This document shows positions 1-7,672 of a stretch of DNA of 12,449 nt, in pieces. Origin of the DNA: Gemmatimonadales bacterium UBA1120 (GTDB lineage Bacteria; Gemmatimonadota; Gemmatimonadetes; Longimicrobiales; Gaopeijiaceae); contig DCAZ01000096.1 of NCBI GenBank assembly GCA_002313925.1, forward strand, positions 1 to 12,449, written 5' to 3'. The stretch's first letter is position 1. The number at the start of each line of letters is the position of its first letter. A model generated the notes under the pieces. It searched no databases and was not told where the DNA came from. It saw only the letters and a program-made list of their open reading frames with translations. The position numbers and the translations under genes were made by a program.

Positions 1-1035
1 TCTGCGCACATCTTTAATCCGTCTTCCTTCCCACTCGGTGTCTGCTCTCTCGTGCTGATCATAACGGGTATGACTGAGATCACCTGGGGTCAGGAGATCG
101 CCCAATCACAGTATGCCCCTCCCTATATCTATGCCGTGATCTTTTTGGCCTCTATACCAGGCCAACTCCTTTTCGGTGTAGCGATCATGACGGTTTGGGC
201 GGTTCTCTCCGCGTATACCTTTGGGCTTGGCTACTTCTGGCTCACAGGAACCTATTTTTTCCACGATGCGTACATCCCGATTGCGGTTTTTCTGGGGATG
301 CACCTTCTATTCACGGATCCATCCACCTCCCCTAGCACCGGCCGAGGTCGGATCGTCTTTGGTATCCTCTATGGGTTTGCTACGATCGCCTTTGCTGTGC
401 TTCTAAGGGCAATGGAAGTTCCAGCTTTCTACGACAAGCTACTGCCCGTGCCCATCCTTAATCTTTTGGTCCAAATCATTGATCGAGGTGCGGCCTCAAG
501 GTGGCTTCAATTCCTGGACTTTTCATGGATCGGTAAGGGCCTTGCTCCCATTAAGCGACGTTATGGACTCGTAGGGATGTGGGTTGTGATCTTTGTCGTT
601 CTTAGTGGCAGCAACGGCGTAGGTGACAACCATCCTGGTCAGTACCTCCCGTTCTGGCAGCAGGCGTGCGATGATGGTAGTGATCGTGGATGTGAATATC
701 TGGCCTTCATGCAGGACACGTATTGTGCAAGCGACTCGGGTTGGGCTTGCAACGAGCTTGGGATACTGTTTGCCAGTCGGGACCGGCTCAGCGACGCTCA
801 GGTGTCACTAGAAAATGGTTGTGATCTCGGCTTCGATTTGGCTTGCGAAAACCTGACCCGGCTCAGAACCGGGGCCTCGGGTTTCAGCCGTGCTCCCCCT
901 CCGCTCGAAGAATTTCCCATCGTACTTCGGGGCAGTAAGGGTCCGGTTACCGAGCGGGAACCTCAAGCACTATATGCCCTCGCTTGCGAACGTGGATGGC
1001 CTGATACTTGTGAAGCCCTCCCTGGAGATAGCTAG
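1..1035 (+). CDS. RnfD/NqrB-superfamily membrane protein with C-terminal Sel1-like cysteine repeats (5' partial)
   Basis: The reading frame is open from base 1 to the TAG at 1033-1035 (344 residues), so the start lies outside the window; the ATG and CTG codons near base 52 are internal. The first ~205 residues are hydrophobic, with about six membrane segments. They carry two signatures of the RnfD/NqrB/UnbU-type superfamily: HIFNPSSFPL at residues 3-12 and FTDPSTSPSTGRGR at 104-117, followed by a membrane helix. Known members sit in the membrane and handle flavin-linked electron transfer, but the flavin-bearing part is not visible here. From about residue 214 the tail changes to a soluble, cysteine-rich stretch with four C-x7-C pairs, spaced like the disulfide-stapled Sel1 repeats of Hcp-type proteins. 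This suggests the tail is outside the cytoplasm. The fusion is unusual. The electron-transfer role is inferred from family only. It ends 99 bases before the next start and could be the upstream member of the same unit. Confidence 0.7.
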   Translation, partial: SAHIFNPSSFPLGVCSLVLIITGMTEITWGQEIAQSQYAPPYIYAVIFLASIPGQLLFGVAIMTVWAVLSAYTFGLGYFWLTGTYFFHDAYIPIAVFLGMHLLFTDPSTSPSTGRGRIVFGILYGFATIAFAVLLRAMEVPAFYDKLLPVPILNLLVQIIDRGAASRWLQFLDFSWIGKGLAPIKRRYGLVGMWVVIFVVLSGSNGVGDNHPGQYLPFWQQACDDGSDRGCEYLAFMQDTYCASDSGWACNELGILFASRDRLSDAQVSLENGCDLGFDLACENLTRLRTGASGFSRAPPPLEEFPIVLRGSKGPVTEREPQALYALACERGWPDTCEALPGDS

Positions 1036-1121
1036 CGCCCATAGGGAGGAGTGCCACTTAAAACCTTGCACGGCGCACTTGAGATCCACATGCTGACTGT
1101 ATCCGCCCACACCCCTGAGAT

Positions 1122-1126
1122 AGGAG
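1122..1126 (+). promoter_or_regulatory. Ribosome binding site that fixes the start of the small secreted protein
   Basis: AGGAG lies 8 bases before the ATG at 1135. That ATG begins directly with a signal peptide. Upstream in-frame candidates are GTG 1051, whose purine-rich AGGGAGGA abuts the codon with no spacer, and ATG 1090, which has no site. Both would place a polar stretch ahead of the signal peptide, so 1135 is preferred. Confidence 0.65.
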
Positions 1127-1134
1127 TACCATCG

Positions 1135-1602
1135 ATGTGCAGACGGAATTTGCAAATTTGCTGCCTGGCTCTTGCTACACTGGTTGTTACGGCTATATCC
1201 GCGTCTGCGCAGTCGAACCCGCGTTTTGGTGTCTGGCAGATGCAATCGGATGCCCCTCCACCCTCGAAGAACATCATGACGTATGAACCCTATGGAAATG
1301 GCGGAATGGAGATCACCGTCGCTTCGACCAACGCAGGGGGACAGGATAACGAATGGGGTTATGTGACGATGTTCGACGGCGTTTTCCAAGCTGTTCGAGG
1401 ACAGGAAAATTCCGAAACTGCGGTGGAGATCATCGACGACCGGAGCACGCGAATCTTAAATATGCGAAATGGTCGAGTGTCCCAAGTCATTATCAACACG
1501 CTTTCGGAGGACGGGAACAGGATCGACAATGAGTACGTGCGACTTGATGAAAACGGAAAGATCACGCGCGTAACACACGCTGTTTACAACCGGATCCGCT
1601 AG
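1135..1602 (+). CDS. Small secreted protein, lipocalin-like 'GVW' family, function unknown
   Basis: The protein is 155 residues. It has a clear Sec signal peptide (MCRR, a hydrophobic core, then ASAQ with cleavage near residue 26), so the mature part is about 130 residues and exported. The mature part opens with NPRFGVWQMQSDAPPPSKN and MTYEPYGNGG. It continues in alternating short strands ending with DGNRIDNEYVRLDENGKI. This layout (a GxW start, a proline-rich 'PPP' segment, TYEP, then repeated beta strands) recalls the small secreted proteins common in Acidobacteriota that start 'GTWKLN' and are often labelled lipocalin-like. No catalytic residues can be pointed to. It sits 20 bases before the heme c protein on the same strand and is probably co-transcribed with it. 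A beta-barrel ligand carrier is a guess; the exported location is well supported. Confidence 0.75.
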   Translation: MCRRNLQICCLALATLVVTAISASAQSNPRFGVWQMQSDAPPPSKNIMTYEPYGNGGMEITVASTNAGGQDNEWGYVTMFDGVFQAVRGQENSETAVEIIDDRSTRILNMRNGRVSQVIINTLSEDGNRIDNEYVRLDENGKITRVTHAVYNRIR

Positions 1603-1622
1603 AAGTTGAAGAGCCCCTCCCC

Positions 1623-4121
1623 ATGAGAACCCTGACTCGTAACGTAATCGCGCTATTGTGCTTTGGCCTGGGTGTGCCATCGCTAACTGTAGCGCAATGG
1701 AGTGACCTTAGTCCCGAAGGGTCGCCTACTATCTTGATCCAGGAGTACTTGGCGGTTCGGTCGGGTGAGGGTCTTCAAGGGTCTGTGTCGGCCGGCTCCT
1801 GGTTCCCTCCACTCGTGATGTCTTCTGATGAACTCAATGATGTTATCCAGCAGTACTGTGTCAGGTGCCATAATGATGTGACGCTGAGAGGGAACCTCTC
1901 TCTGTCTGAGTTTGATATCGCTAAAGCCCCGCAATTGGCAGAGACGGCGGAGAAGATGATTGTGAAGCTGCGGGCAGGTATGATGCCGCTTCCTGGGGCC
2001 CGAAGGCCTAGTCCAGACACACTTTTGACTCTCGTCGAGACGCTTGAAACCCTGATCGATGAGGCTGCAGATGAGCAGCGGACTCCCGGGACACGACCCT
2101 TCCAGCGGTTGAATCGCGCGGAATATGCACGTCTTATTGAGGACGTCTTGGGGCTCAGAATCGATCCTGAGGAGTGGCTACCAGAGGATCAGATCAGCGC
2201 GAGTTTCGATAATATCGCCGACGTGCAGGCAATGTCGCCTACATTGATGGACGCCTATATGACAACTGCCAGTGAAGTAGCACGCCAGGCAGTTGGCCAG
2301 ACAGATGCCCCGGTTACGGCAAAGACCTATACCAATCCAGCGACCGTGTCACAGCACGAGTGGGAGGCGGTCGAGGGGGCTCCCTATGGGACTCGAGGCG
2401 GTATCAGCGTGCTACATACCTTCCCGGCAGATGGAGAGTACACCTTCTCCATGGGTTTCATTTCGGGGTGGGGAGAGCGCTTCCACGATATAGACATATC
2501 AGTGGAGGGCGAACGCGTAGCGTTAGTGCATTACGGTGGCGATATCGACTTTCAAGGAAGAAAAACGTTTCCGGTCGAGACTGAACCGGTGTTCATCCGG
2601 GCGGGTCAGCGGAGGGTTACCGCCGCGTTCATCCGTCAGATGGATGGGCCCTATGAGGACTTAATTCGGCCTAATGACTGGTCTTTAACGGGTACAGAGG
2701 CGAGTTACGGCACTACATCACTTCCCCATCTCATTAACTTGACGCTTGAGGGGCCACACAACCCGATGGGTGTCTCTGATACTCCAACTCGACGGCGGAT
2801 TTTCACCTGCCGGCCCACGTCGGCTGACGAAGAAGAGTCCTGTAGCAAGAGTATTCTAGCTGGACTTGCGGCCCAGGCGTACGGCCGAAGCCTAGATCAG
2901 GAGGACATTGAACCTCTGATGAGGTTCTATCAGATGGGGGCCGAAGAAGGGGGCTTTGAAATGGGTGTACGGACCGCACTAGAAGCCATCCTGACCAGCC
3001 CGCATTTCCTCTTCCGGATGGAGAAAGAGCCGGACAATGTAGAGCCAGGTGAGGTTTACGAGCTCGATGAAGTGGACCTCGCATCGCGGATCTCCTTCTT
3101 CCTGTGGGGCACGAACCCGGATGAAGAACTCCTTCGCCTTGCCAGAAGTGATGATCTATCCAAGCCGAAGAACCTAGAGCGTCAGGCTAGGCGCTTACTG
3201 ATGGATCCGCGCTCGGAAGCTTTGGCTACGCGGTTCGCCTCATTGTGGCTACAACTGCAGGACTTGGAAAAGGTTCGCCCTGATGCGTTTTGGTTTCCCA
3301 ACTATAGCCAACAGTTGGCTGTAGCAATGCGCCGTGAGACTGAACTGTTCTTTGATAATCTGGTTCGAGAGGACCGGAGTCTGCTCGAAATGTATAGCGC
3401 TGACTATTCCTTCCTTAATGAACGCTTAGCGAATCATTATGATATTCCCGGTGTTGTTGGAGACGAGTTCCGCCGGGTGGACTATCCGAGGGAAGACCGG
3501 CGAGGCGTTCTGGGTCATGGGAGCGTGCTCGTTCAAACCTCACTTGGAAATCGCACTTCACCGGTACTTCGGGGCAAGTGGGTAATGCAGGTGCTTTTGG
3601 GCACTCCTCCTCCTCCTCCTCCTCCTGGTGTGCCAGACCTAGAGGCGACAGATGAGACGGAAGGGACTCGTATTCTTACTACGCGCGAGCGTATGGAGAT
3701 ACATCGTGCAAATCCTGTGTGTGCATCTTGTCACAAGTTTATGGACCCTATCGGCCTAGCTCTCGACAACTTCGATGTAACGGGCAAATGGCGAACACGG
3801 GAAAGGGGTGTGCCCCTAGACACACGCGGCACGTTCTACGACGGTACGGATATTAGCAGTCCGTCAGACTTGTCACGGGTCTTGCTCAAGCGGCCAATTC
3901 CGCTGGTAAGGCATTTTACTGCTAGCTTAATGGCCTATGCATTGGGCCGGAGGCTAGACTATCAGGACCAGCCGGCAGTGCGGGCTATCGTCGCAGATGC
4001 TGAAAAGAATAATTATCGGATGTCATCGTTCATACTTGGTGTGCTAAAGAGTGACGCATTCCAAATGAAACAAGCTCCAGTAGCGTCAGGGCAGGACTCT
4101 CTGGATCCCGAATCGAGGTAG
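1623..4121 (+). CDS. Exported c-type cytochrome-like protein with DUF1587/DUF1595/DUF1592/DUF1588/DUF1585 domains
   Basis: The protein is 832 residues with a Sec signal peptide (MRTLTRN, hydrophobic core, cleavage after LTVA/Q near residue 25). An N-terminal cytochrome-like region carries a heme c site, C79-V-R-C82-H83. DUF1587 follows at about 159-223 (PFQRLNRAEY). A beta-rich segment, resembling the carbohydrate-binding-like insert of this family, lies at about 270-350. DUF1595 is at about 396-466, with a C396/C407 pair that could be a disulfide. DUF1592 is at about 479-613 and DUF1588 at about 625-723. DUF1588 contains a seven-proline run and a second heme c site, C700-A-S-C703-H704, followed by MDPIGLALDNFD. 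DUF1585 closes the protein at about 748-818. The order and length match the large multi-DUF cytochromes abundant in Planctomycetes, Verrucomicrobia, Acidobacteriota and Gemmatimonadota; none has a settled biochemical role. A DUF1552 gene begins 6 bases downstream, the usual partner. Periplasmic electron transfer is inferred from the heme motifs. Confidence 0.92.
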   Translation: MRTLTRNVIALLCFGLGVPSLTVAQWSDLSPEGSPTILIQEYLAVRSGEGLQGSVSAGSWFPPLVMSSDELNDVIQQYCVRCHNDVTLRGNLSLSEFDIAKAPQLAETAEKMIVKLRAGMMPLPGARRPSPDTLLTLVETLETLIDEAADEQRTPGTRPFQRLNRAEYARLIEDVLGLRIDPEEWLPEDQISASFDNIADVQAMSPTLMDAYMTTASEVARQAVGQTDAPVTAKTYTNPATVSQHEWEAVEGAPYGTRGGISVLHTFPADGEYTFSMGFISGWGERFHDIDISVEGERVALVHYGGDIDFQGRKTFPVETEPVFIRAGQRRVTAAFIRQMDGPYEDLIRPNDWSLTGTEASYGTTSLPHLINLTLEGPHNPMGVSDTPTRRRIFTCRPTSADEEESCSKSILAGLAAQAYGRSLDQEDIEPLMRFYQMGAEEGGFEMGVRTALEAILTSPHFLFRMEKEPDNVEPGEVYELDEVDLASRISFFLWGTNPDEELLRLARSDDLSKPKNLERQARRLLMDPRSEALATRFASLWLQLQDLEKVRPDAFWFPNYSQQLAVAMRRETELFFDNLVREDRSLLEMYSADYSFLNERLANHYDIPGVVGDEFRRVDYPREDRRGVLGHGSVLVQTSLGNRTSPVLRGKWVMQVLLGTPPPPPPPGVPDLEATDETEGTRILTTRERMEIHRANPVCASCHKFMDPIGLALDNFDVTGKWRTRERGVPLDTRGTFYDGTDISSPSDLSRVLLKRPIPLVRHFTASLMAYALGRRLDYQDQPAVRAIVADAEKNNYRMSSFILGVLKSDAFQMKQAPVASGQDSLDPESR
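3606..3626 (+). repeat. (CCT)7 trinucleotide repeat encoding seven prolines
   Basis: Seven perfect CCT codons in a row encode P662-P668 of the multi-DUF cytochrome, just before GVPDL in DUF1588. A proline run at this place is usual for the family, so the peptide is expected. The use of one synonymous codon throughout is what makes it a perfect microsatellite. Confidence 0.95.
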
Positions 4122-4127
4122 TGGAAC

Positions 4128-5510
4128 ATGCGCTTCATCACAGGGAAGAGCATCCCGCGTCGCACGTTCATTCGGGGAGTGGGGACCACCTTGGCGTTAC
4201 CATTGCTAGATGCCATGCGACCCGCCGGACGAGTGTATGGATCACCCAAGGCAGAAGGGGTGCCCCGCCTGGTCTGCATCGAAGAGGTGCACGGCCTACC
4301 CGGCTGTAACGATTGGGGTGCGGAGCAGTACCTGTTTGCGCCCTCCACTGTTGGTCGTGATTACGAATTGCTCCCAGAAAATGTCCTTACATCCTTGGAG
4401 CCTTGGCGGGACCGACTCACAATTATTAGCAATACTGATGTGCGTATGGCCGAACCGGTCAACCCTGGGGAGATCGGCGGTGACCACTTCCGTTCAAGCG
4501 CTGTCTTTCTCACCCAGTCACACCCCAAGCAGACACAGGGCTCGGACCTCTATTGTGGGACTTCGCTAGATCAACTCCACGCACAGCGTTTCGGTCAGGA
4601 GACCGTACTGCCGTCCTTGCAACTCTCTATTGAGAGCACGGATAAGGGTGGAGGCTGCGACTATAACTATTCCTGCTCTTATATGGACTCGATCAGTTGG
4701 TCATCTCCTTCAGAGCCTCTCCCCATGATCCGCAACCCCCGCACTGCGTTTGACCTGTTGTTCGGGGCAGGTGGCTCTGAGAGAGAGCGTGCCATCCGGC
4801 GTCGGACTCAGAGGAGTATCCTAGACTGGGTTGCGGATGAAGTGGGCCGGATGAAGAGGGACTTAGGTGCCATTGACCGCCAGCGCGTAGATCAGTATCT
4901 GGAGAACATACGTGAGATAGAGCGCCGTATAGATATGGTTGAACTTCGCAACACTGGTGGAGAGCCCCGGGAGTTACCTGAGGCCCCTCCTGGGGTACCC
5001 GATTCGTTCTCTGAACATATGAGGCTCCTGTCTGACATTCAGGTCTTAGCATTCCAGGCGGACATTACACGAGTGGTCGCGTTAAAAACTGGACGAGATG
5101 CGTCAAATCGTACGTTTCCAGAAAGTGGGTCTGACCGAGCATTCCACCCATCTTCCCACCACGGCGATAAAGAGGAGGCCGTCCTAGAGTTCAACAAGAT
5201 CTGCCAATACCGGGTGAGCCAGATGGCATACTTCCTGGGCCGACTGGAAGAGACTTTTGATGGCGAGTCCAGCTTACTGGACCAGTCGATGATCATTTGG
5301 GGTTCACCCATGGGTGACGCGAATCTTCACAACCATCGTCGTTGCCCGCTGGTGGTGATGGGGGGAGCTAACGGACAACTTGAGGGGGGCGCACATTTGA
5401 AGGCGCCGGACGGGACACCCATGGCAAATGTGTTCGTGTCCTTGTTACATAAGCTAGGACACCGAGACTTAACAGGATTCGGCGATAGCGACGGGGTATT
5501 CTCGGTATGA
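4128..5510 (+). CDS. DUF1552 family protein, Tat-exported
   Basis: The protein is 460 residues, normal for DUF1552. The N-terminus has a twin-arginine signal, PRRTFIRG with R11-R12, followed by a short hydrophobic stretch (TLALPLLDAM). This suggests export in folded form, possibly with a cofactor or bound metal. Family hallmarks in order are GGDHFRSSAVFLT (from G117), a C-rich patch near DYNYSCSYMDSISW, SSHHGDKEEA with H344-H345, DGESSLLDQSMIIWGSPMGD, and H401-N-H403 followed by RRCPLVVMGG. The conserved histidines and aspartates suggest a metal-binding, hydrolase-like fold related to DUF1501/sulfatase-type proteins, but no reaction has been assigned. ATG 4128 is chosen because the Tat signal starts there and GAGG at 4115-4118 precedes it. 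The gene lies 6 bases after the multi-DUF cytochrome and overlaps the ankyrin gene by 4 bases. Co-expression of all three is therefore very likely. Confidence 0.92.
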   Translation: MRFITGKSIPRRTFIRGVGTTLALPLLDAMRPAGRVYGSPKAEGVPRLVCIEEVHGLPGCNDWGAEQYLFAPSTVGRDYELLPENVLTSLEPWRDRLTIISNTDVRMAEPVNPGEIGGDHFRSSAVFLTQSHPKQTQGSDLYCGTSLDQLHAQRFGQETVLPSLQLSIESTDKGGGCDYNYSCSYMDSISWSSPSEPLPMIRNPRTAFDLLFGAGGSERERAIRRRTQRSILDWVADEVGRMKRDLGAIDRQRVDQYLENIREIERRIDMVELRNTGGEPRELPEAPPGVPDSFSEHMRLLSDIQVLAFQADITRVVALKTGRDASNRTFPESGSDRAFHPSSHHGDKEEAVLEFNKICQYRVSQMAYFLGRLEETFDGESSLLDQSMIIWGSPMGDANLHNHRRCPLVVMGGANGQLEGGAHLKAPDGTPMANVFVSLLHKLGHRDLTGFGDSDGVFSV

Positions 5511-7633
5511 GCAGACGGGTGCTCCGCAACATTTTCGGCGTCGTAGCCCTACCGCTTCTGCTTGGTGGGTCGACTGGCCCGGATACACCCGTGGCTGATG
5601 CGGCCCAGCGGCGTGATATCGCTGTAGTTCGTCAACTATTACGCCAGGGTGCCGACGTGAATGCCGCCCAAGGTGACGGGATGACTGCCCTCCACTGGGC
5701 TGTCCGACACGGAGACATCGAACTCGGTAGGACGATTGTCTATGCTGGAGGTGACGTGCACGCCGGAACCCGCATCGGTCGCTATACACCTCTGCATATG
5801 GCTGCGAGGTCGGGTGATGTGGGTTTCGTGACCCTGCTGCTCGAAGCAAACGCAGACCCTAACAAGACGACCATCAATTCAGGCGCTACTCCACTTCACC
5901 TTGCCGCCGCCTCCGGTAACCCTGGTGTCCTGACCGAATTGATCCAGGCGGGTGCCACTGTGGACGCGAAGGAATCAGCCTGGGGTCAAACACCACTTAT
6001 ATTTGCTGCAGCGAACAATCGAGTAGAAGCGATTCAGGTGCTTCTCTCTTCTGGAGCTGATCCGAGTATCACCTCGGGTGCAGTGAACGTTGTAGAGCAA
6101 TCGGAAGCAGATCGCGCAGCTGAAAAAGGCCTGTCAGAATTTCTTGCCGAGTTCAAGGAAAAAGAAGGTGGAGGAACAGATTGGCAGCCTGCCCCGAGTC
6201 AGGTCCAAGCAGCAATTCTGGCGCACCGCGAGATACAGCGGAAATGGCCTAATGTACCGTCTTCTGATGGAGAAAGAGAAGAAGAACCTGAGGAGGATGA
6301 AGGGGGCGATGAATTGAAGGAGGTTGGGCCCGGTGCGGAGGATGCACCGGATGCTGAATTGGCCAGCAATCAACCAGAAGAAGTAGAACAATCTGAGATA
6401 TCATTTGGACCAGATGGAACCGCAGCGGACGAAAACGAAGAGGAGAGGCCGCCTTCTTATGCTCAACTGGTTGGGAGCTGGGGTGGGCTTACACCCCTGC
6501 TACATGCGGTTCGGCAGGGCCATATGGAGGCAACGACCGCACTGGTAGACGGCGGTGCTGATATAAATCAGCCTTCGGGAGGGGATCAGACACAGCCCCT
6601 GCTGATGGCCACAATCAATGGCCAGTTTGACCTTGCACTAATGTTACTTGCGCGGGGTGCCGATCCCAACGGGATGAGCATGGCTGGGACCACTCCACTA
6701 TTCGCAACGCTTGAGCGGCAGTGGGCACCGAGGGCATCGTACGCTCATCCAACGGAGCACGAACAGCAGGCAAGTACATATCTAGAGGTCTTAGAAGCCC
6801 TCTTGGCTGCTGGGGCAGATCCGGATGTGCGTCTAAAAACCCATCTCTGGTTTATGGAGTACACGTTCTCGGTGTTGGGGAGGGCTGGCGGTGCCAATTT
6901 GCGGGGTGCCACACCATTCTGGCGTGCTGCCTATGCTCTAGACGTGGATGCTATGCGACTGCTGACGGACTATGGGGCGGATCCGAACATCCCGACCATG
7001 AAGCCGCCTCAGCGCCGTCGGCGTGCTGATCCGGCTGAGGAGAATACGGAGGAGGAGAACAAAGAGGTTGAAGGCGAGGAAGGTCAGGCTGCAGAAGAAA
7101 CTGAAGGGTCGCAAGAGGTTGAAGGCGAGGTCGAAGCGAGCATAAATCCCAAAATGGCAAACGCGGAGGGTGAGAGCGCGGACACTGAAACTGAGGAGGA
7201 AGAAGCCGAGGAAGAGGAAGAGAAGGACCATTCCGGCATCCCCCCGGTCCCTGTTGGCGGCCCATCTGTCTATCCGATTCACGCAGCGTCGGGTGTCGGG
7301 TATGGACAATCATTTGCAGCGAATGCGCACCGGCACGTACCGGACAACTGGCTGGCAGCAGTGAAGTTTCTGATCGAGGAGGCGGGCGCTGAGGTCGATA
7401 TCCGGGACGTTAACGCCTATACGGCACTCCATCATGCCGCATCCCGGGGTGATGATGAATTAGTTCTGTACCTGATCGAGCGCGGTGCCGATGTAGCGGT
7501 GGTTAGCCGTAAGGGACAGACTACTGCGGATATGGCGAATGGCCCCCAGCAGCGCACACCTCCTTACCTCGGGACTGTGGCCCTGCTGGAGAGCTTGGGT
7601 TCGAAGAACAATCACAAGTGTGTATCATGCTGA
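5507..7633 (+). CDS. Exported ankyrin-repeat protein with two glutamate-rich linkers and a CXXC tail
   Basis: The protein is 708 residues. The start ATG overlaps the DUF1552 stop as ATGA, with no convincing Shine-Dalgarno, so translational coupling is likely. The N-terminus (MSRRVLRNIFGVVALPLLLGG) looks like a Sec signal peptide, which would put the ankyrin repeats outside the cytoplasm. About five repeats fill residues ~30-200 (TALHWAVRHGD, TPLHMAARSGD, TPLHLAAASGN, TPLIFAAANN and a degenerate first one). An acidic linker covers ~246-318. Three or four diverged repeats follow at ~325-500 (TPLLHAVRQGH, QPLLMATINGQ, ATPFWRAAYA). A second, very glutamate-rich linker covers ~507-578. Two last repeats include TALHHAASRGD. 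The protein ends with NNHKCVSC, a CXXC pair lacking the histidine of a heme site. Ankyrin repeats bind partner proteins, and the context points to the cytochrome or the DUF1552 protein as partners. No enzymatic domain is visible. Confidence 0.88.
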   Translation: MSRRVLRNIFGVVALPLLLGGSTGPDTPVADAAQRRDIAVVRQLLRQGADVNAAQGDGMTALHWAVRHGDIELGRTIVYAGGDVHAGTRIGRYTPLHMAARSGDVGFVTLLLEANADPNKTTINSGATPLHLAAASGNPGVLTELIQAGATVDAKESAWGQTPLIFAAANNRVEAIQVLLSSGADPSITSGAVNVVEQSEADRAAEKGLSEFLAEFKEKEGGGTDWQPAPSQVQAAILAHREIQRKWPNVPSSDGEREEEPEEDEGGDELKEVGPGAEDAPDAELASNQPEEVEQSEISFGPDGTAADENEEERPPSYAQLVGSWGGLTPLLHAVRQGHMEATTALVDGGADINQPSGGDQTQPLLMATINGQFDLALMLLARGADPNGMSMAGTTPLFATLERQWAPRASYAHPTEHEQQASTYLEVLEALLAAGADPDVRLKTHLWFMEYTFSVLGRAGGANLRGATPFWRAAYALDVDAMRLLTDYGADPNIPTMKPPQRRRRADPAEENTEEENKEVEGEEGQAAEETEGSQEVEGEVEASINPKMANAEGESADTETEEEEAEEEEEKDHSGIPPVPVGGPSVYPIHAASGVGYGQSFAANAHRHVPDNWLAAVKFLIEEAGAEVDIRDVNAYTALHHAASRGDDELVLYLIERGADVAVVSRKGQTTADMANGPQQRTPPYLGTVALLESLGSKNNHKCVSC
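7062..7130 (+). repeat. Pair of 18-base direct repeats inside the second acidic linker of the ankyrin gene
   Basis: AAGAGGTTGAAGGCGAGG occurs at 7062-7079 and again, identically, at 7113-7130. The 51-base offset is 17 codons and in frame, so both copies encode the same EVEGE peptide. This looks like a local tandem duplication that lengthened the linker, with the intervening sequence since diverged. Confidence 0.85.
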
Positions 7634-7661
7634 ATATGTGCTAGTAGCGGTGCAGCCTGTT

Positions 7662-7667
7662 AGGAGG
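7662..7667 (+). promoter_or_regulatory. Strong ribosome binding site of the SGNH hydrolase gene
   Basis: A perfect AGGAGG lies 5 bases before ATG 7673, in the 39-base gap after the ankyrin gene. It is stronger than the sites of the three preceding genes and fixes the start. Confidence 0.8.
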
Positions 7668-7672
7668 GCGAC

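Noticed and set aside
1079..1104. TTGAGA plus TGTATC as a promoter for the small secreted protein
   Set aside because: The spacing (about 14 bases) and the -10 match are poor, so it is no better than chance.
1051..1134. Longer N-terminus of the small secreted protein from GTG 1051 or ATG 1090
   Set aside because: It would bury the signal peptide behind 15-28 polar residues. The well-spaced AGGAG at 1122-1126 points to ATG 1135.
970..1389. Open frame of 139 codons on the - strand spanning the gap before the small secreted protein
   Set aside because: It overlaps two well-supported + strand genes. The predicted protein has no recognisable domain or signal, and the + strand genes explain the sequence.
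6938..7313. Two open frames of about 120 codons on the - strand opposite the second acidic linker of the ankyrin gene
   Set aside because: They are the antisense image of GAG/GAA-rich codons, which read as long Leu/Phe/Ser/Pro-rich frames without stops. They have no family features and no independent ribosome site.
5600..7540. Repetitive pattern of the ankyrin gene as a DNA-level repeat array
   Set aside because: The periodicity is about 33 codons at the protein level with strongly diverged DNA, as expected for ankyrin repeats. There are no identical repeats with regular spacers, so it is not a CRISPR.
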